The notes beneath the pieces are model-generated. The model saw nothing but the letters and a program-made list of their open reading frames with translations. It was not told where the DNA came from and searched no databases. This document shows, one piece after another, positions 1 to 11,545 of a DNA stretch of 64,000 bases. The stretch is from positions 13,900,847 to 13,964,846 of the forward strand of contig NC_133482.1 in the NCBI RefSeq assembly GCF_025370935.1, in the 5' to 3' direction. The position numbers were made by a program, and so were the translations under genes. Each line of letters starts with the position of its first letter. The stretch's first letter is position 1. The DNA comes from Choristoneura fumiferana. Lineage: Eukaryota > Arthropoda > Insecta > Lepidoptera > Tortricidae.

Positions 1-274
1 TATTTTCTTTAAATATTTTACGTAATCGTAAAACAGTTACGACGTGAACCATATGGTTTTAATATTTAACAGTCGAACCAGACGCAACAAATGGAATATT
101 TAATATACATCGTTGGTTTATTATTCTAACTAATAATGAATATTAGATACGTTTAAGACATGCAGAGGGCAGTCTGACCATTATATATTAAAGATTTTTC
201 CGGACGATATCCCGCAAAAAACATGTGTAAGGTAATTCATTAATTGCGAATTATTTAATTAAAACTATACCATT

Positions 275-457
275 TACATCGAGTGCCGACCACGAACCGG
301 AAAACGAAACGTTGACGGACCTCCCACTAGATGGGCTAACGACATCGTGAGATTTGCCGGTAAGCGGTGAATGCAAGGGGCAAGTTACCGTTCATTGTGG
401 CGTTGTTCTATGGGGAAGCCTTTCTTATGCTGTGGACGTTTGATGATGATGATATGA
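275..457 (+). mobile_element. RTE-type LINE 3' tail fragment
   Basis: A decayed 3' end of a non-LTR retrotransposon. Conceptual frames give fragments like RPRTGKRNVDGPPTRWANDI and SLWR, typical of the C-terminal tail after the reverse transcriptase, followed by a terminal (GAT)n run. The same tail occurs at 26868-27378 and 17545-17663. It lies in the PACS intron just downstream of the 567-474 exon. Confidence 0.75.
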
Positions 458-473
458 TATATAATTTACAAAC

Positions 474-567
474 CTGATCCATCCTGATGACGCCCTCAGC
501 AAGAGTCTTGTAGCCCAATATAGTGCGGTTCTTGTACTTCTTACGCCTCTGCAGCATAATCTGCAAC
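474..567 (-). CDS. PACS: PACS exon (furin-binding region, second part)
   Basis: 94 nt: one base completing an Arg codon plus 31 codons, ending in phase 0. The acceptor reads TTTCGTTACAG on the minus strand and the donor CAG|GTTTGT. It encodes LQIMLQRRKKYKNRTILGY followed by KTLAEGVIRMDQ, nearly invariant in animal PACS proteins. The 62-residue open frame on the same strand here is in the wrong phase and is a shadow. Confidence 0.94.
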
Positions 568-3500
568 CTGTAACGAAAGATGATATTCTTTCATAATCAT
601 ACGGGTATGTCATAATATTCTTAATTCTTATCCTTTTCTGACTAATATTACAAATGCACTGTATGTTACGTATTCACAGTTAAACCGCTGGATCGATTTG
701 GATGAAATTTGGTATGAAGATAGTTTGAGATCCCGGAAAGGACATCACCTGCATTGACTGGACATAGGATATAGTCATTATCATGGAAAATTGCATGGTT
801 CCCGAAGGATAACGTAAAATGAGTTATTCGAAGACAAAGAAGCGGGCACTAGCTATATAGCCTTTTATATTGAATCCAGTTTTAGCATATCTATATTATC
901 TACTTATACCTAAGATATAAAAGAGTAGAAAATAAACGAAAACTTTACATACGACCTTTTTGCCATGTTCTAGCATTTTTTATGTGACAATTGCTACAGT
1001 TGCGAATTGTTTTAAGTCGTATTCTATTTTAAAAGGACATTTTTCAATTAATTAAAAGCAAGTACATTTTTCTATGTGGCCACATACGGTAAAATTAGCA
1101 AGAAATTATAGTTTCAGTTGGCTTTGTTAACGATTTTGTAGTTGTAGCCAATCGACATTATCAAAGGTTTAAGTATAACAATAAACCTCAGAATATTATC
1201 CTACCGTTGTCTTTTTGAATGTAGACCAGATTCAGATCTCAGAAAATTAGACAAAGTGATAAGGCTTTAAGGCAAGACGTAATCCAATTTGCCGTCGAGT
1301 GAGCTTGAAGCCTTTTGTTTGTACCGTAACTTTGCCCGTTCATTTAAAATATCGTAAACAGATCAAGGCGCATCACAGGGCAGTTAAAACTAAGCTATTC
1401 AAATTACCGTTGTCCAGCAGTGGTGTAGCGGTATAGCACGCGGCACGGAATGCCGAGGACCTGGGTTCGATTTCCAGTGCTGGTCTTATTTTTCTGGTTT
1501 TTCTGTGCATCTATATTTCAGTTTGTATTTCCAATTTAAACTATTCAACACAATTTTGTTATGACATTTGACAACATTATAAAGCTCGTCAGTCCTATGC
1601 GAGTACAATGTTCAGGCATTAGGTATTTCCACGTAGATTAAGTCGCGTAGTCCGGAATATATCAGCCAGTGGATAGGCTAATACAGCTCAAAAAAAGTTT
1701 CTCATTTTGTTAAATTTAGGTATGTACAGTCACCAGCACCAATATCTGACACAGCAAAGCGTGCATAAATTATATCTGATACGACTCTATTTCTAGGGCC
1801 GGTAGGACGTGTCAGATATTTTTGCACGCTTCGCTGTGGCAGATATAATGCTGGTGACTGTACTCATACGTCTCACTACATTTGATCGATCTTCAAAGCG
1901 CAAAGCGTCAACTGCGAACGACAAAAACGCAACTTTTGAATTTCATTCGGATGAAATAATCCAGATAGTTTTTGTGGCACTTTGTGAACCTTAGTGGCCG
2001 GCAAATAACCACGGAACACCATTTCGCTATCGCATTAATTCCTTCCACAAACCGTTACTCAAGATAGTCTACGAGTATAAGATAGATAGTTACCTTTAGA
2101 TAAGTTATTGATACGTGCGGACAATTAGAGAATAGAAACGGCTTCCGTGCGGTCATTAAATACTCGTTAGTGATTTATGACCGGTTCTTGAACGTATCAT
2201 TAGTTGGCGTGTGCGTAGCTTAACATATCGTCACTACTTTAAAAAAACTCGTACCTGAAAATAAATAATTTTCTGAGTGAACTTTATGAACATTACGTCA
2301 AGGTTCAATTTTGTTGACATATTGATTTCAGATACGAGATTTTTTCAAAGTAGTGACGATATAGTGCGCGAGTCGGGTCATCGATGGGTTTGAATTGAGA
2401 TGGGCGTGAGGCTGAGGCCTAACATCCCCGTATTTATCAATTGCTTCTACCCGTGGCTTCACGTAACCATTATCAATCAATCAATCAATCAATATTTTTA
2501 TTTGCATCAACGAGGGTCTATATAGGTGTTACATTTATTAAGAATTTCATTTCCTCATTTTACCATAATTATTTGTAATTACAGAATTTTGCTAAAATTC
2601 CCATTAGAATTACCAAAAATTAAAACGTGACCTTCATTTAAGATGTATAAAAAACACCCGTGCCCTTATAAGTTAAGATTTTGTAATTGTATACGTGTAA
2701 TTTTTAAAAATATTAAATTCCTCCATTTTTTCTGTACCTAGGGCAGAGCAGGCATACAGTAGGCTAATCCAGAAGAAGTAGCAGAATCGTATACTTAAGG
2801 CAGTGAATGAACTATACTCCACAAATCATTTGCGTCATTCCCAAATCAACTCGATCACTTTTATTGCCAGCATCTCTAATCCTCGCTCAATATGACGACT
2901 GTCTCTCTATCCCGCACTGCGATGTAATAAACTGGACAACGCGACACAAAATAATAAAAGCGGTACCTATAATTAATTTTATTACCCTTGTTTATGGGTA
3001 GCTTTATATATGTATATATTCCGAAACTATATGTAATAAATATTAAATGCAATAACATAGACAAGGGTACTATTATAAAATTAGGAGTGAATTTTTATGG
3101 CTTGATATAGTAGTAGGTAACTGTAGCTGAAGGACGGAAGCGATTAGGTACGATATAATATTAACATCATCATCTGACGGAAGACATCCACTACTAAACG
3201 TTATTAGTGTTCAAGATATTCACAATATTCACATACCTATTTAATAAATATGTAACACAACTCTCTACCTGTACTTTCCAATAAAGATAAGCTCCTTTTG
3301 TAAGGGTGTCAAAGCTATCGCTGAATTGAAGGTAGGTACATAATATATCGTATACTCACTCGTGTGTAGAAAATAAGTCAAATCATCACGAATTACTTCA
3401 ACGAACTTCACGATTCACGAATTCTATCGAAGCGAAACCTCCAGTATAAATAGAACATGAAATTAAATAACAACAATAAGTGGAACAGGCCAGGCATTTC

Positions 3501-5351
3501 ATTTTCTAAAAATACTTAGGAGCACAGACCTCCAGAGAATCGAGACCTTTATTCAAAATATCTCTGTCGGAACGGTTCTCCCACGATAAGCGCTCATGTG
3601 TTACAACTAACTCAACATATTCGATTTGCACAACATAACCCGTGGAAATATCACATACCCTTTGTGCTGAGTCTAGCAATATTAATGTATCAAGGGCCAC
3701 CGGTCCACTCCGACGTGTCTTTTAAAATATTAGCTCGTTCCTTCTTACAGGCATCCCTTCTAGAAAGGATATTCTTACTTCGTTTATTTGCTGACTTCGC
3801 AAAAGCAACGTTGTTATGTTTTAATAAATGTAGCTAGGTATTTACAAAAATAAGGACTACAGTGAGATTATCTCGAAAATCTTATCTTGTAAAACCTCTT
3901 TTTAGATTATTCACCCATCTATTCATGTTGATTAATTACAAAAAAATCATCGATAAATCTCCGGATTCCGCAAGAAACAGTAAAAATAGTTGAAAAACAT
4001 TAACGTATTTGTAAGCAGTTAGGAACGACCGAACTTTCTATTTTGGGTCTGTCTTAAAACATTTTAGTGGCTTTAAATTTTTATGTTTTCGATTTTACGA
4101 CGTTTCCCCATTCTATGCGCTTTTAACATTCTTAGAATGCTCCAGAAAAATATTTTACGCCTCAAGGATGTACATTAATTTATGGTGGTTTTGTTAAAGT
4201 GTATTTCGTGTCATAAAAGATTTATTTCTTAAAACACTTTCATTTTTAACAACCCTGTAACTTTATATGCGAACGTTTTTAATTTTAATGGGATGTAAAG
4301 TTCCTTTTTTCGTTTCATGAAATATCTGCGTAGAAAATAAAAGAAATATATTCATATTACGACTATTGGGATCCTCGGGGTCTAAAAAGGGCATATGCGA
4401 GATAAGAAATTAAATAGATGTGAATAAGAGAAGAGAATCATTACCATTCGGCCTAAAACTGACTATGCCAAAAAACAATTCCCAAAGCAAAAAGACAAAA
4501 GGAACCTTTCGTACATAGAATTTAAAACCCTTCTTCTGAAATGGGTCACCGCCAACGCGGCAGCGATAAACATAGTGCAGTCATGAAGTGAGCACGACTC
4601 TATTATTTTTATTGCGTCATTAAAATCGGCCTCGACTTTGAAATATCAATTCGTATAAAACTAGCCCGCCCAACTCAATGGGGTAATAAAATTAGAATAA
4701 GCTGTAAACACTGACGTGTAAACAAATTTGTTCTCTGATGTGAAAGAACTAGATTAATGTCTTAATTGAGCGGAACATGCTGGGCAATTATGCGGTTTCT
4801 AGGACAAGATGTAGTTGTTTTAGCAGTCTATTGCTGATGCAGACTTAGTTTAGTTGGGTTCCTAACTTGATTTTGACTCATCAATGTCTTTTACAATGAG
4901 TCCAAAAAACCAATCATCTTTAAATAAGTAATGTAGCCATCTAGAGGCAAACCGACCAACCACAACGGAATCTTTTTGTACCTACTCGTAATACAAAGGC
5001 TCATTAAGACTTAAAAAAATCTGTGAAAAAAGGTATTTTGAAATTTAATCTCAAACTTATTTTGTGTAGTTTCTGAAATACTAATAAATTACATTGTTAA
5101 AAAAATCTCAAACTATAACTCACCTATTACCGTCCCGTTTAACGAAGTGCGGGTACTGCAGCGAAAAGCACAGGTCGAGCTCGACATCTAATGGCGGCAC
5201 GGAAATGTCGTTGGAGCGGAGCGTGCGTTTGCTGCTGTGCATGCGAGCAGCGAGGATGACCGCGCCCGCGCCCGCTCCGCCCGCCGCCCCGCCGCCCGCT
5301 TCACCAAGGGCACCGCACACCCGCAGTCGGGTAACGCGCAATGTGCATAAC
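474..5351 (-). CDS. PACS: PACS sorting protein, partial gene (two N-terminal exons)
   Basis: Two minus-strand exons, 5351-5124 and 567-474, encode the N-terminal furin-binding region of a phosphofurin acidic cluster sorting protein. PACS proteins link acidic-cluster cargo such as furin to AP-1/AP-3 and control TGN, endosome and ER-mitochondria traffic in the cytosol. The exons join in frame through a split AGG arginine (AG|G), giving about 107 residues. Key matches to the vertebrate PACS pattern are RLC.L near the start, SKR.LRS, FSLQYPHF.KR.GN, then LQIMLQRRK.YKNRTILGYKTLA. The intron between them is 4.5 kb, phase 2, and contains MITEs and a SINE. The preceding exon must end in phase 2 and supply the start (usually ATWEVDR..PNCIPR); I could not find it. 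Later exons lie before coordinate 1. KrT95D is, as I recall, the Drosophila counterpart. Confidence 0.9.
568..1419. other. PACS intron, no gene seen
   Basis: AT-rich intronic sequence between the two PACS exons. I see no exon, RNA gene or clear repeat in it. Confidence 0.6.
1420..1532 (+). mobile_element. tRNA-derived SINE, family C
   Basis: The head folds as a tRNA: acceptor ends CCAGCA and TGCTGG, an A-box-like TGGTGTAGCGGTATAGC, and a B box GGTTCGATTTC. A 40-nt tail (TTTTTCTGGTTTTTCTGTGC, then CATCTATATTTCAG) follows. The same head plus tail recurs at 19465-19590 and 58889-59001, so it is a dispersed SINE, not a tRNA gene. Confidence 0.8.
1727..1860. mobile_element. Hairpin MITE, mariner-like (TA target)
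   Basis: 134 bp flanked by TA on both sides (1725-1726, 1861-1862). The inverted termini begin CAGTCACCAGCA and pair over about 40 bp, including GCGTGCA/TGCACGC. The TA target and CAGT ends suggest mobilisation by a Tc1/mariner transposase. A rearranged relative lies at 26249-26381. The 61-aa frame over the right end is not a gene. Confidence 0.8.
2225..2362. mobile_element. Hairpin MITE with 36-bp inverted ends
   Basis: Ends read ATATCGTCACTACTTT and AAAGTAGTGACGATAT. The inverted repeat continues through an A-run and CTCGTA.CTGAAA to about 36 bp with a few mismatches. It is 138 bp, non-coding, and lies in the PACS intron. Confidence 0.8.
2363..5123. other. PACS intron, mostly unannotated
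   Basis: Remaining intron between the PACS exons. It has a short ATCA tandem at 2474-2494 followed by a repeat-like tail (to about 2540). The open frames at 2807-3064 and 3506-3837 have no recognisable domain or splice context and look like chance. Confidence 0.5.
5124..5351 (-). CDS. PACS: PACS exon (furin-binding region, first part)
   Basis: 228 nt. The acceptor on the minus strand is TTTTCAG just above 5351 and the donor is GTGAGT at 5123-5118. It enters and leaves in phase 2, giving 75 whole codons plus split codons. The exon is far more GC-rich than its surroundings. The reading frame gives RLCTLRVTRLRV, then an Ala/Gly-rich stretch of about 20 residues, then ILAARMHSSKRTLRSNDI and DLCFSLQYPHFVKRDGNR. 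The ends match PACS closely. The Ala/Gly stretch replaces a charged, hydrophobic piece of the vertebrate proteins. An overlapping open frame on the plus strand is a shadow. Confidence 0.92.
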
Positions 5352-6147
5352 CTGAAAAGAAAAGTGTCACTTAGAACATGTGTAGGAACAGCAGCAGTGT
5401 GAGATTTTATGAATGACAGGCGCATCAAAATCTTTAAGTATTACATTGATATGGAAATTTATTTACAGGTGATGGCTTACAATGTTTTTACCAATGTAGA
5501 GAGAGATGCTACGTGGCATTATATGCTGCCACTACCTATATATACCATCCACTTTTTCATACTAACCGCACATAAAAGTATTTGTTATAATGTATCTAAA
5601 TCATGTTAAAGAATAGACTGTACATACTCTACCATGAGTTGGGGAATCAAATCACAAAGTAATTTATTTATTTATTGTCAACTCCCTGAGACAAATATAT
5701 CCGCAGCATTAAAAAACTTTATTTCACGAATATATCCAGACTTTTTACACAAGTTTTCATAGCCTGAGGGAGCGGGACTGAAACTAAAAGTACCAAAGTT
5801 ACTTGAGTTATTTGATCGTTTGTCTCTGAGGGTTTCTTACATTAAGTACGTCGTGATAAACGTGAACTGTTATTTTAAAAGTTCTATTCCACATATAAAC
5901 ATTCTCGAACTAGGCGTAAGTTGTGGCGGAACTTTACCTACTACGTACATAGAAAGGGCGGGTCGAAAACTTATCATATTTTAACAATGGCCCCAAGGGA
6001 GAACCCTATCGATTGTGGGATTTCCCTAAGTGCTGTTGTGTTTCAGTCCCCATGGTTTTATGTGGATCAAAGCCGGTAAGGCCTCCACCACGTTCATAAT
6101 CTAAAACTTTAAACGCTTTAAAAGTATCGAATGAAAAGAAATCGGTG
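5352..6147. other. No gene seen
   Basis: AT-rich sequence upstream (minus strand) of the first visible PACS exon. I found no further PACS exon here. Confidence 0.5.
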
Positions 6148-6149
6148 TA

Positions 6150-6305
6150 CAGTCAAGTGCAAAAATAAGAATCTATTCGAACCAATCAAAAATATGTTAC
6201 TACAGCCTTCCTTCAGCCTTTTGATGACAGCCTTATTGCGACGGAATAAGAGTTGTGGTACTTATTTTTGAAACTTTGAATAAGTTCATATTTTACACTT
6301 GACTG
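6150..6305. mobile_element. Hairpin MITE, mariner-like (TA target), family 2
   Basis: 156 bp bordered by TA (6148-6149, 6306-6307). The ends read CAGTCAAGTGCAAAAATA and a near-complement TATTTTACACTTGACTG. A second copy starts at 33595 and is cut off by a retroelement near 33705. Confidence 0.8.
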
Positions 6306-6435
6306 TACTTTTAAGATTATACCATAGGTTGGGGTACGGTTAGATACACCAGTGCGGCTCGAGATCGAGATGTCCTTCGAATGTAATATAATAATAGATT
6401 TAGGGTGTTGTTGGGACAGTGCAGAGCGTCGCGTC

Positions 6436-6715
6436 GTTCGAATTTCGAGCCAAAAACGAGCGATCTATTATCTATGCCAGTGTTGCCATTCAGGGAAAAA
6501 GAAATCATTATCCTGCATTGCAGTCAACCTGAATGCCCCTGACGCCGATGGGCTGCAGAAGCGTCGGCATCGCAGCAAAGTACGTAATCTGGCGCGCGGC
6601 AGTGAATGGGTTAAAGAGCTTTACAGACTGCAATGCAGGATAATGATTTCTTTTTCCCTGAATGGCAACACTGGCATAGATAATAGATCGCTCGTTTTTG
6701 GCTCGAAATTCGAAC
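6436..6715. repeat. Perfect 90-bp inverted repeat with 100-nt spacer
   Basis: Arms at 6436-6525 and 6626-6715 are exact reverse complements over all 90 positions by my reading. The spacer (6526-6625) is more GC-rich and unrelated to the arms. No obvious target duplication flanks it. A 198-aa open frame (6352-6948) runs through both arms; being partly self-complementary, it is not a credible protein. It is either a very recent foldback element or a hairpin-RNA locus. Confidence 0.9.
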
Positions 6716-9546
6716 TTGTGATTTTATTTTGCTTAATATACAAAATGTTCACACCCAATATCATATTTTCTCAAGTTTTTCGCGATTCCCAAGGTCAAAG
6801 AATCGAATTGCTTTCAAATTCCAGAAAAATAATGCGTTGTTTGGGAGAAACGTGCCAAAATGGTGTCGAAGAGCGCCATCCTGATCTGTCTCGTTTTTTT
6901 TCCCGTTCTGGCGGTTCACTTTTATACATCTTTTATATTATAGATTAGAGGTAAGCGTAAACGGAACACTGATAGTTTTTGGCTTTGTATGAACTTTAGT
7001 TTGCAAAATATTACGTGCCGTTTTAATGTTTTCCTGGAAATGAGAGGGGTTCAATCACATAGTGTTTGGTAAGCCTGTAAGATGGATATTATATTAAATT
7101 CAGCGGTCTGTGTGAACAACTTGCGCATGGAACTATTTAAACGAAACAAAATAAAAGTGCTGGGTAGGTACGCTAAATTATTGTTGTTTTGATGTTTACA
7201 TATTAACGGTTTTCACCTAAACATTCAACATCAGATCACCTGCTGTCATTATTAGGAAATAAACTCACCAGTCCACCAGTCAGGTACCATCTACGATTCA
7301 ACCAAGAAATTCAACAAATTCAGAGAAAAGAAGATATAAAATTGACGATGTCCTTAGCCAATTAGTTACACACACATAAAAGAAAAAAAAGGATTTCTTC
7401 GGCACTCACATTTAAACAAAGGTCAGATGTAACCACACTCGTTTATGTAAATGTAAGAGTTTCCGAGACGTACACATAATGCAGTATGTTCGCGTTAATG
7501 TTGAACCCGGCCGCCCAGAAAATTACAAACGCACTGGTACATGTATTACGGCCAGACACGACGCTATAATGTGTATACTGGAGTGGAGTATCTTTGGAAT
7601 ATTGCAGCCCTGGCATGGACTCTTTTAAAGGTGCTTGACTCTTTTAAACGAACGTAAAAAAGTAGGTTCAGAGATTCCATCCGTTGCAAGGGAGAGTGTA
7701 TCAAAGTTTTATTTATCTTCCCATGAGGCTGACATAGTCACATTTTGGTGTACCTATTTAGGCTTCTTTTAAATTAAGACTAAAAAGAGTCCTGACAAGC
7801 ACAAGTAATATGAGTTCTCTAATCATGTCTCGGCACCAAGTTTTTTCTAAATTGAAAAGGGGTTCACACAATTTCGCCAGTCAAATAAATAAATACCTAC
7901 AAAAAGAAGCATATTAACTATTTAATAACATTAAAATCCTGACAGTGAAGCATGATTTAGTCAGCAACCATGTTTTTGTTACATAACCTACATTTCTGGC
8001 AATAAAACATAGTCATTCTGAAATAACGAAGCCTAATAGCTTTAGGTACACAGTTAAGTATGTTTGCGGTTTTCCTTAATCCTCTAGGTTAGCCTCACGT
8101 TGTAATATTAATATGCAATTTCAGTGTTTACAGCTAACTGGTAATCGTAAATTCACTACAGAATTGAGAGTACTTATCTATACCGAGAACGATTTGCTTA
8201 TTGAGAAATTACAGAAAAAAATCGAAGAAAATTAAAGATCGTCTGACTTTATGGAAAAAGCTTTATTTACCGTAGACAAGAAACTGATAAATTAAATGCC
8301 CCTCGAAGATTCACTGAAACTGCTTAAATTATTCGACAACAATTAATATTCTGCGCGACAGAGTCCCGGAGCGTTCTCGGCCAAAGTTAAAAGTGGCGCA
8401 TAAAATAAATGGACCAGAACATTTGCGGCTTTAATTCTTTGTCCCATCTGGGTCCATAAGTTATGGGCTTATACACGCCGTTTACGTCCCTGGCGAAACG
8501 GATTTACCCTTCAAGGTAATGTGTATGGTATTAAAATTTAGTTAACTTAATATACACTCAGTTTCCGCCACTCTAAGTCCCCTGTTATGAAACAGATATT
8601 TAACAGAAATTAAGCAGACATAGATTTGATGTCTCACAATAGACAATTTAAGATCGTATCGTATCGATCGGATCGTCTGTCGTATAAAATAACGGAAACA
8701 TAACAAAGAGTGGTGCCTTTAATTTTGAAAAAGATAAATCCTGACCAAGACATCAACATCTAGCTTATACTCGTAGATGTAGTGGCTCTGTTTACATTGG
8801 TAAACAAGACGTGGAACGACGACGGATTTCAAGAAATTTCAACGGGATAAGAAGTTCTGTAACGGCATCACAGTCAAAACCACAAGAAGCGTCATATCTT
8901 GAGACATATAAGCTGAGCATTTTCTCCTCATCGTTTAAAAGCTTTAAGTTTCCAAAGAAAGTTGGAAAAGTATTTTCACAGCAAAATTTACTTCCGTATT
9001 TAGGTCGCGGAATTTTTCTCGTCCAGCTTCGGTACTTAAATTCCGTAAGAGAAAACGTCGTTATTTAAAGTAATTTGCGAACAAATTTCCCGTTAATGGA
9101 AAACATCGTAAGCAAATTATTTTTCGAAAGATGAGTCAGATACCTACGTTCGCATCTGAATAATTTCAGTATCAATATTATAAAAAATAAATTACAAGCT
9201 GAATGAAATGCAAACAAAGATAGAAAAAAGTACAAGTTATTTCTTCTGTCAGTACTTGCGTCATCCAAACTACATATTCAAACCAAGTGTCACGTCAATA
9301 CCATAAGCCGTTTAAGAGTTTCCTCCCGCGAAGACGATCCTGGTGGGACCGCCAGAATTTTACAACCAGATTATTATGGTATTACCACGGAAATTACGTA
9401 AGTATGCCAATTCCAGCTCAATCATATACTAGAAAGTGGTTTACTAATGTTTCGGCAACCTAATTCATTTCGCAACTTTTCATTTCCCAACTGTAAATAC
9501 TATTTCAGAATTTTTACAGTTTCAGAGTTTACGAAATCACAACGAA
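6716..9546. other. No gene seen
   Basis: AT-rich intergenic or PACS-intron sequence. The small open frames at 8811-9068 and 9065-9268 show no domain, splice or codon signal that I trust. Confidence 0.5.
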
Positions 9547-9555
9547 ATGAATCAG

Positions 9556-9556
<1 letters not shown>

Positions 9557-9594
<38 letters not shown>

Positions 9595-9611
9595 CAGAGA
9601 GAGGCAGAGAG

Positions 9612-9648
<37 letters not shown>
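9557..9648 (+). repeat. GA microsatellite with GAGGCA interruptions
   Basis: A run of (GA)n interrupted by about three GAGGCAGA units. It produces an Arg/Glu low-complexity frame that is not a gene. Confidence 0.95.
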
Positions 9649-9659
9649 TTTATTTGCAC

Positions 9660-11312
9660 ATTATTCGATACACAACAAAATATTTAGGTACAATAATAGA
9701 AAAATAGATCAATAAGTGGTCAAGATGGTTTGCAACTTTTGAAACCACAACTTACAACCAAACATACGTTGCAAGTTACATTAAAGCTCGTTATCAGAAG
9801 TTAGAATCCGTTCGCAGGTCAATCAGCCAGCCACTTGGCTGAACAAGCAAAATCTGCATTCAGCGCTTCTAGATCGCATCGTATTCCCATTACTCTACTA
9901 CACGAGCTCGAATCCGATAAAAGCAATCTAAGAGGAAATAGACTAGACTAACCGTTCAATTGCTAACGCAGGTTTCCAGCTCGCAGTTGGTAGAGGATTC
10001 CATGACTGGTTAGCGGCTTTTCCTACCTTTATGCCAACGCTGACGATGGTGGTTTGTTGACGGCACTCTTTGGATCACAGAAATGCACAATATGTGTAAC
10101 AAATTTCAACTAAATCGGTTCGGTTTCGACGAGATAGGACGTTACAAGATATAGAATGTACGTGCAGACTTCAAACTAAATTTCTGGCCAATCCTGTATG
10201 TTAGTGAAAAATAACAATTTCAGTTTCATAACTATCGAAGCGATCGCCGCGAAGTGTATATGCGATTCGTACAAAAGGTGTCAACGAGACCCTATTGCTA
10301 AGCCTCCGCTATTCTTATCTATTAGCTATCCGCCTATTTTTTACTAGTGTGCCGTGAACTTTGATGAACGAAAAGTGTGCCGTTAAAACCAAAAGGTTGA
10401 AAACGCCTGCTCTAGTGCATAAAGTAAAATCTTCGTCTAAGACCAAGGCAATCAGGCCACAGCAAACAGCCACAAACAAAAAAGTTTCTATATATATTTA
10501 ATAATTTCTAATCTCTATAAAACTAAAAAAAAACAATCAAATAAATCAAAATTAATCAAGAAAATTAAATATTTATTATTATTTAGCAAGGTATGAAAAA
10601 TAAAAGGTACCTAGTAAGTGAACCATGTTTCCACAGTTGTTATTTCATCTCTTCGCAATCGAAGTAAAAAGCAGAGTTTAAAACTCGAGCATAAAACCCA
10701 TTTTCCCCTTGACGTGTTTATTCACCCTCGCCGTACCGGCTCGGGTGCCTATATGAACGTCTCGGGTAAAATGGCTCGTTTTATGCTCTTGTTATACAAT
10801 CTACTATTTTTCCCTCAGTTCAGTACTGACGTTTATAATAATGAATGTCAGCCTCAGGCAGATCCCTGAGTGCCATAGAATTAACGCTAACCTACTTGCA
10901 AGCCAGCGCTGATGGGTACTTAACATACTTCTATGCGACCACCTAATTAGAAACTTAATAGGGTTCGTTTGTGCGGAAACCGACGATAATTAATCTTGTG
11001 GCACTTTTTATTATATTTAGATTTGAGGTTGTTGAACTCTGTAGTCTAAAGCAATTTTGAAGATTTTGCGCAGTTAAAAGAGAATAATGGGCCGCGTTTT
11101 GGCCTCATTACTGACAAGACAAGATGGCAAAAGTAAGTAGTAGTAGTTAAAAGTAATTAAAAACACATAAGTACCATGACAGGATGAATAAATCGAGCGT
11201 ATCAATATCCATCAATCCGACTCTTGTAGCGTACAAAGCAAAACACTGCCTTTATTTTGCCAAAAAATATTTAAATATTGTTCCGAAATCAATAAATAAA
11301 TAAAATAAATAA
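9660..11312. other. No gene seen; repeat remnants possible
   Basis: Intergenic or intronic. The text around 10370-10430 (CGAAAAGTGTGCCG, then AAAACGCCTGCTCTA) resembles a degraded transposon end, but I cannot delimit it. Confidence 0.4.
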
Positions 11313-11545
11313 ATATCATGGGACACTTGACACCAATTGACCTAGTCCCAAACTAAGCAAAGCTTGTACTATGGATACTAGGCAACGGATAACATACTTA
11401 TATAGATAAATACATACTTAAATACATATTAAACATCATGACCCGAAACAACATTCGTGTTATTCACACAAATATCTGCCCGGCCGGGATTCGAACCAGG
11501 ACCTCAAGCTTCGTAGTTTGGCCTAAATATTTAATCCGGTCGTCA
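11313..11545 (-). mobile_element. tRNA-derived SINE, family B
   Basis: Read on the minus strand: a degraded tRNA-like head (GACGACCGGAT, then GAAGCTTGAGGTCC and GGTTCGAATCC), then a body ending in CAAGTGTCCCATGATATT. Family members lie at 14233-14480 (minus), 25610-25860 (plus) and 46572-46805 (plus). Confidence 0.85.

Noticed and set aside
1420..1490. Possible functional tRNA gene
   Set aside because: It folds as a tRNA, but the same head and tail occur at three sites, which marks a SINE family.
6352..6948. 198-aa open frame, the longest in the window
   Set aside because: It runs through both arms of the perfect inverted repeat, so much of it is determined by self-complementarity. No domain, and the DNA is explained by the repeat.
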